The notes under the pieces: generated by a model
Told to the model about the DNA's origin: nothing
Database searches by the model: none
The model's input: only the letters and a program-made list of their open reading frames with translations
Assembly (NCBI GenBank): GCA_013115135.1
Contig: JABANP010000098.1
Span: forward strand, 1 to 64,000
DNA from: Perkinsus olseni
Taxonomy: Eukaryota; Perkinsozoa; Perkinsida; Perkinsidae
Reading direction: 5' to 3'
DNA: 64,000 nt
Part shown: piece by piece, positions 59,651-64,000 of the stretch
Layout of the letters: the number at the start of each line of letters is the position of its first letter
Position numbering within the stretch: the stretch's first letter is position 1
Made by a program: the position numbers and the translations under genes

Positions 59651-60666
59651 ACCACATCCACCCAGCAGCGGCCATTCCCCAACGGGGGGAGGTTCACCGC
59701 CCTGAAGTCCTACTGTTTCTCGAGGAGAGTACCGTCACTCCCACAATTCCACTAACGTTGCGCCCATACACCGCAGATGATATACGAGTACTACCACCGG
59801 TGCTTCAATCACCCATCACTGCTCAACCCGATGCCGCCGTCACCACCGAAGCAACCCCTTATGACTGCCGTCTAGTTTATCACGTCAATTGGCCCTCCCA
59901 GAAACCAGTGACCTCACAGCAGTAATGAAGAGCGACACGCGATTAGGATACTATTGCATTCACGTCCATTCCCGTCGTACTTGTGGTCCTTTAAATAGCT
60001 TTCAAAACTCTGAAAGTTGCGCTTGGTCGCCTTCTGATCTCCTTGATCCGATGATGACATTATCACACGATTAAACAAACAGGAATGTACAACTTACACG
60101 CAACCGTACCGCCCCACCACTGCATCACAGAAAGTAGTACCACAAGTTCACAAGAGGGACAGGTAGCATAAGCCCTGCGAAATAATCCCTCAGCCCTCCC
60201 CCGATTGAAGCAACGCAACGAGAGCAGCGAGCCCGATGGACTAACATCATAGATAGGTAACATGCTCCTCGCTTGATGATGACCCGAGGCTATAAATCTC
60301 ATCGCCCTCCTCCCCCCATAGCCTAACAACCACACCGTCCGCTGCCGGAGGTCCCTCGGGCGACGGCCTTACCGGTCATCAAGCATGTCTGCGAAGGCCA
60401 GATTGTGGTGCATCAGCGACATCTCCCTGTCTCCACTCCCCGTCGAAGCTGATACGAAGAGGGGCTAGTCGAAACTCAACCACTACTCATGCAGTATGAA
60501 TCCTAAATGCTCTTCCCACATCCGTTCAGCGGACGAGAACCCAATGCCAGGTACCTTCCTCCCCAGTGTGCTCCGTTCCGCAGTACACTGACTCCCCAGC
60601 ACGCTCAACCTCGGCCATCCACCTAGCAGATTATCCACAGTACCATCACGACCTCAAGGGCCTCTC
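59651..60666. other. NPL4 5' region and intergenic, no exons recognised
   Basis: N-terminal NPL4 exons (ubiquitin-like domain) would be expected here, but I could not identify them. Confidence 0.4.
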
Positions 60667-63600
60667 TTACGCCTGGTTATAAGCCTCGAAGCGGGCCTGT
60701 CGTACTTTATCGAACAGGATACTCGTCGAGCGGCCAGCCTCAGTGGACACCTGAGGGAAGGGATCAGTCACACGAGACCCACACCCAGACAAGAGAGCCA
60801 CAGCATAGGTGATAGGGGGTCCGAAAAGCCTTGCCATTGCGACGACTTATCCGACTATCACCTTCGAGGCCCGTACCATGTCCAACTCCGCCACGAGCCC
60901 CAAGGCTGCTGAGGCCTGCCCTGCGATCATCGGGTTACTGTCTCGTATCAACTCAAGCATATAGTGGACCACCTGATGATGATGATGATGATGAGCAGAC
61001 CCCGGCTATCTCCAGCAACACGATGCTAAGGCCACCTCACCTGGGCGTCCTGATCTTCCAACACTACATCAGACGTCTCAGGGTTCGACAGCAACATGCG
61101 GAAGGTCCATAGAAGCTGGAGAACCTACTGGAGGGTGGGCCGACCTTCTCGGAACGAGTCGGAAGAGGACTTTCGGTCCAACAAGCACTCGAGCGCCTTA
61201 CAATCTCGTCATCCTCCTGCTTTGCAGTGAGGAGATCGATGAGGCGCCTCAACAGCAGAGGGTTCTCACACAGCCTTGCCCCCACTTCCGGGTCTCGAGA
61301 AGCCGCTATAACCTAAGTCAGGAGATACCTATCCGCGAAGAAGTACACTTGGGTGTGCGCAGGAGACAAGGCGGAAGGTACGCCCCCGGCGGGGTCGATT
61401 GCGTCGACAGATAGTATCGACAGCGGCCATCAGACACGATAGCCAATAAATACTCCGCCCAACAGGAGTTTTCCCTGGTACTACCCCAACAACCATGACG
61501 CTCGCTAAGAGAACATCATCTCCCGTGAATCCAGGCATGAGTTGCTCTGTGACGAGGTCCAAGAGGAAGCCGTTGTCGTCTATTAAACACAGCTCTCCCC
61601 AGTCGATCGTCCCGGGCGTAGTAAAATTGGCCAGCAACCCCAGCACCTGGCATTCACAACAAAAATGGGTATGTAAATCAAGCGCCGGAGAGCGGTGGTC
61701 ATGAGCTTGAGCGCTTTGAACCCGTCAGACCCGACAGACCCCTATGAGTAGGATAGGCTTTCAACCCATCATACCGAACTGATCCGGCCGACCGCCCCAG
61801 TCTTGGCGGCCAAGTCTCATGATACTACCTCCACTACAATGCCAGCCGCTGCGTCTGCCTTCTCATCTCCACCACTCATACCCTCACTGCAATGACGGGC
61901 CATCCGTACCAGCTCCACCGTCCAATGAGAAAGCGCCGAGTTGCTCATCACCTGAGTCCCACAATCTTGCGGAGGTCTAAGCCCCGACCTCCTACTTGAC
62001 AGAAGAGCTCCTGAAGATCCCTCCCGTGGCCACTCACATTACGCATAACCTTCAATACAAGGCTATCTCTGTATTTGATACCACGATGAACCTGTTGTGA
62101 GAAGGAGAGCACAGAATCGACTGCGACCACCAGCCCGCCGACCAAGTCCGGCCATAACCCCGACTGCAGCATCAGCTGAGCGCTCCGCTGGTGGGTTGAC
62201 ATGTTAACCATCACCTTGCAGGACGCCGGAATGGGCGAAGGTGAGGGACTCAGGAGAGGCCCACCGCCATAAGGTCAGCTCCCCACTCTGGGGTCGGGAA
62301 ACTGAACCACTAGCTGCAATAGCATCGGTATGAAGTCCTCACAGAAGCACAACTCAGACTTGCAACGATCGTCAAAGGAGAAGTGATACCTGTTAGCATA
62401 GGTCGCAGGTTCGATCCCTGGGCCCGGAATCTCGTCCTCCGTTATTACAGAAGCCTCAAGACCAATTGCCGACAGCTAGGTTGCTCTCTCAAGATAGTCA
62501 CCAAGGCCGTCATCACACCACTCTCGGACAGGGAGTTCCTTACCTCCGGGTCGAACGATAAATTATAGAGAACCTGACCAAGCCATGCCCTCAGTCAGCC
62601 TCCATTCCTCGTGCAGCACAAGTTACTAACGATGATATCAACTTGCAAGTAGCTGTCGATAGCTAGGTGACGCAAGTGAACACCATCAGCGATGCTATGA
62701 TGTCCCCGAGGCCATATCCTACTATGGATGGTGGTATAAAAGCAACATGAAAGCCCTTGATGGGATATAGCAGTGCAAGGGAGCTGATACTTTCACAAAT
62801 TGAAGGAATCTCAGCATGAGCGTCTCCACGAGTATTTCAAGAGGATTTCGCGGGACTCGGGAGAGTACTCCAGTCGGGCGAGCAGACGAAAGGACATCTA
62901 TGGCCAGTGATGGTATACGCCTTCCTCATTCTCCTCAATAAGAACTACCTGCAAAGCCAGTACTCCTACTAAGCCCGACTTGTGGCGCAGGACACAGTTT
63001 GCAACCAACGGACGAAGCACCTGAGAATGGTGCCTTCGACCAGGCCTAGCGTTTCCGCATCACCCCAGCTTCAACCATCTGGTCCTTGGCCTCCCCGAAT
63101 ACAGACAGCTTCTTCAGAAATACCAGACAGACTCTCAAGAGAGGCTCCCAGGTTCGATCCAAGAGCCGGGCAATTAAGGTCGGTAATTTCCCATTAACCA
63201 TTTTGCCTGCGCCACCAGCTAATGCCACTGGGGCCGTTCCAGTGAGTTACTACGTTCAACTTTGACGTCCTCAGCCAGATGGAGGAGTGTCAACAGACAT
63301 ATGCGTAACAGCTTATTCTGCTTCATAACTTTTCGCTCTTCTCTTGCCAATCCGCCCGGATCCTGGGAGATCCGACACTGGTCTACCTAGAGGGCGGCAT
63401 GGGATCGGTATGGCAAGTGCGAGTCGCCATAAAGCTACTGGAGTAGAAGGGATCTTTCATGGTCTCTGATGTAACCGTTCTACCCGTGTTGAAGCGATGA
63501 CAGGGAGAGATACGACCGTTCCAGATTTCTTGAGAGTCACACTGATTCATGGAAGAAAAGACGTTTCCCAAACCACACTACTCCCTGTCTGAGTGCTCTT

Positions 63601-63830
63601 GCTCTTTCCTGAACCTCATGGTCGACCAGCTTAAGTGTGATGCCGCCACACTGGGATGCCGACAGCAGCGGGTGCAGAGAAGCGTAGGTAGACAGGCAGA
63701 GGAAGCAGGCACCTGAGCCAGCCATCGAGCCTAGCAGTGTGATTCGAGGTGGAGAGGGCTCTGAAACTCGCGTGCCCTTAACCGAATTCCTTGAGAGATA
63801 CCCAGAGCAAACCAAAATTCAGCCCGCTCT
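60667..63830 (-). CDS. Kinesin-II associated protein KAP3
   Basis: Armadillo-repeat cargo adaptor of heterotrimeric kinesin-2, which drives anterograde intraflagellar transport. Minus strand, many exons. In order: GKMVNGKLPTLIARLLDRTW then FLKKLSVFGEAKDQMVEAGV (about 63205-63060), EDEIPGPGIEPATYA (about 62425-62380), VNMSTHQRSAQLMLQSGLWP then RDSLVLKVMRNVSGHGRDLQ (about 62210-62000), LGLLANFTTPGTIDWGELCL then FTGDDVLLASVMVVG (about 61645-61490), LIDLLTAKQEDDEIV (about 61245-61195), LLWTFRMLLSNPETSDVVLE (about 61120-61060), YMLELIRDSNPMIAGQASAA (about 60965-60900) and a last exon STEAGRSTSILFDKVRQARF...NQA with stop at 60667. These match human KAP3 (FLKKLSIF, LLKMLRNISQHDG, LGTLANLTIPDLDW, LLNAQQEDDEFV). 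The 5' end is unresolved and may lie beyond 64000. Confidence 0.85.
60974..60994. repeat. (GAT)n microsatellite
   Basis: Seven tandem GAT units in the KAP3 gene, next to the YMLELIRD exon and probably intronic. Confidence 0.8.
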
Positions 63831-64000
63831 CGGCAGCGCGTTGTTCATCACACTCTACAGTCAACTAGTCTACTGCGTGGACGGCAGCCAGGCTGAGTAC
63901 CCGAATGAAGATCGGCAACCTGCAGCGATTACTGATAGTAGTGGGTAGATCGAAGAGCCCCATCGACTCTTCCCGGAGCACTCTCGCCAATACGGTGAGC

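Noticed and set aside
62405..62430. GGTTCGATCCC pol III B-box-like sequence
   Set aside because: The minus strand codes for KAP3-like protein here (EDEIPGPGIEPATYANRY), so the match is incidental.
63150..63175. Second GGTTCGATCC-like sequence
   Set aside because: Also inside KAP3 coding sequence (ARLLDRTWEPLL on the minus strand).

Overview
The window looks like nuclear DNA from a unicellular eukaryote. Many genes are cut by short (about 35-110 nt) GT-AG introns, there is no bacterial operon structure, and the families are eukaryotic (SAMHD1-type phosphohydrolase, NPL4, KAP3, a Pex6-like AAA ATPase, mitochondrial ribosomal protein L46, SMYD-type SET protein). KAP3 and a PGPGxY-repeat protein point to a flagellated cell. 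The mix of multi-copy intronless amino-acid transporters with intron-rich housekeeping genes suggests a perkinsid alveolate such as Perkinsus, but that name is inference.

Layout. 0-17 kb is a tandem array of intronless AAAP-type amino-acid/auxin permease genes, all on the plus strand. Copies 1 and 2 share an almost identical 2.2 kb upstream spacer that carries a decayed older copy. A 4.77 kb Ty3/gypsy-order LTR retrotransposon (6033-10806, 5 bp target duplication) sits in codon 4-5 of copy 2, and its 3' LTR now supplies an in-frame ATG to that transporter. Copies 3 and 4 follow. Two more copies lie at 35.5 and 41.5 kb.

17-25 kb holds minus-strand, intron-rich, mostly unrecognised genes (EF-hand protein, coiled-coil exons, Ser/Arg-rich exons). 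26.03-27.67 kb is a Mutator-like DNA transposon with long terminal inverted repeats built from iterated short motifs. It contains a C-terminal transposase remnant, a tRNA-like sequence and a perfect 24 bp hairpin. 28.1-29.3 kb is an intronless LicD/fukutin-like gene. 30.3-33.1 kb is a 14-exon SAMHD1-like gene (minus). 39-41.3 kb has a PGPGxY-repeat gene and a SMYD-like gene (plus).

43-64 kb is almost entirely minus-strand: a membrane protein, a Pex6-like AAA ATPase, an F-box/kelch protein, a membrane-anchored pepsin-like protease, mL46, a small mitochondrial-targeted protein, NPL4 and KAP3. Several otherwise intact genes (transporter copies 1 and 6, the protease twice, the SMYD gene) carry single-base indels exactly where a conserved domain changes frame. 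These are either read errors, recent inactivation or something more interesting. Exon coordinates of the intron-rich genes were read by eye from conserved protein segments and splice signals. Where I give only a span, exon edges are uncertain.
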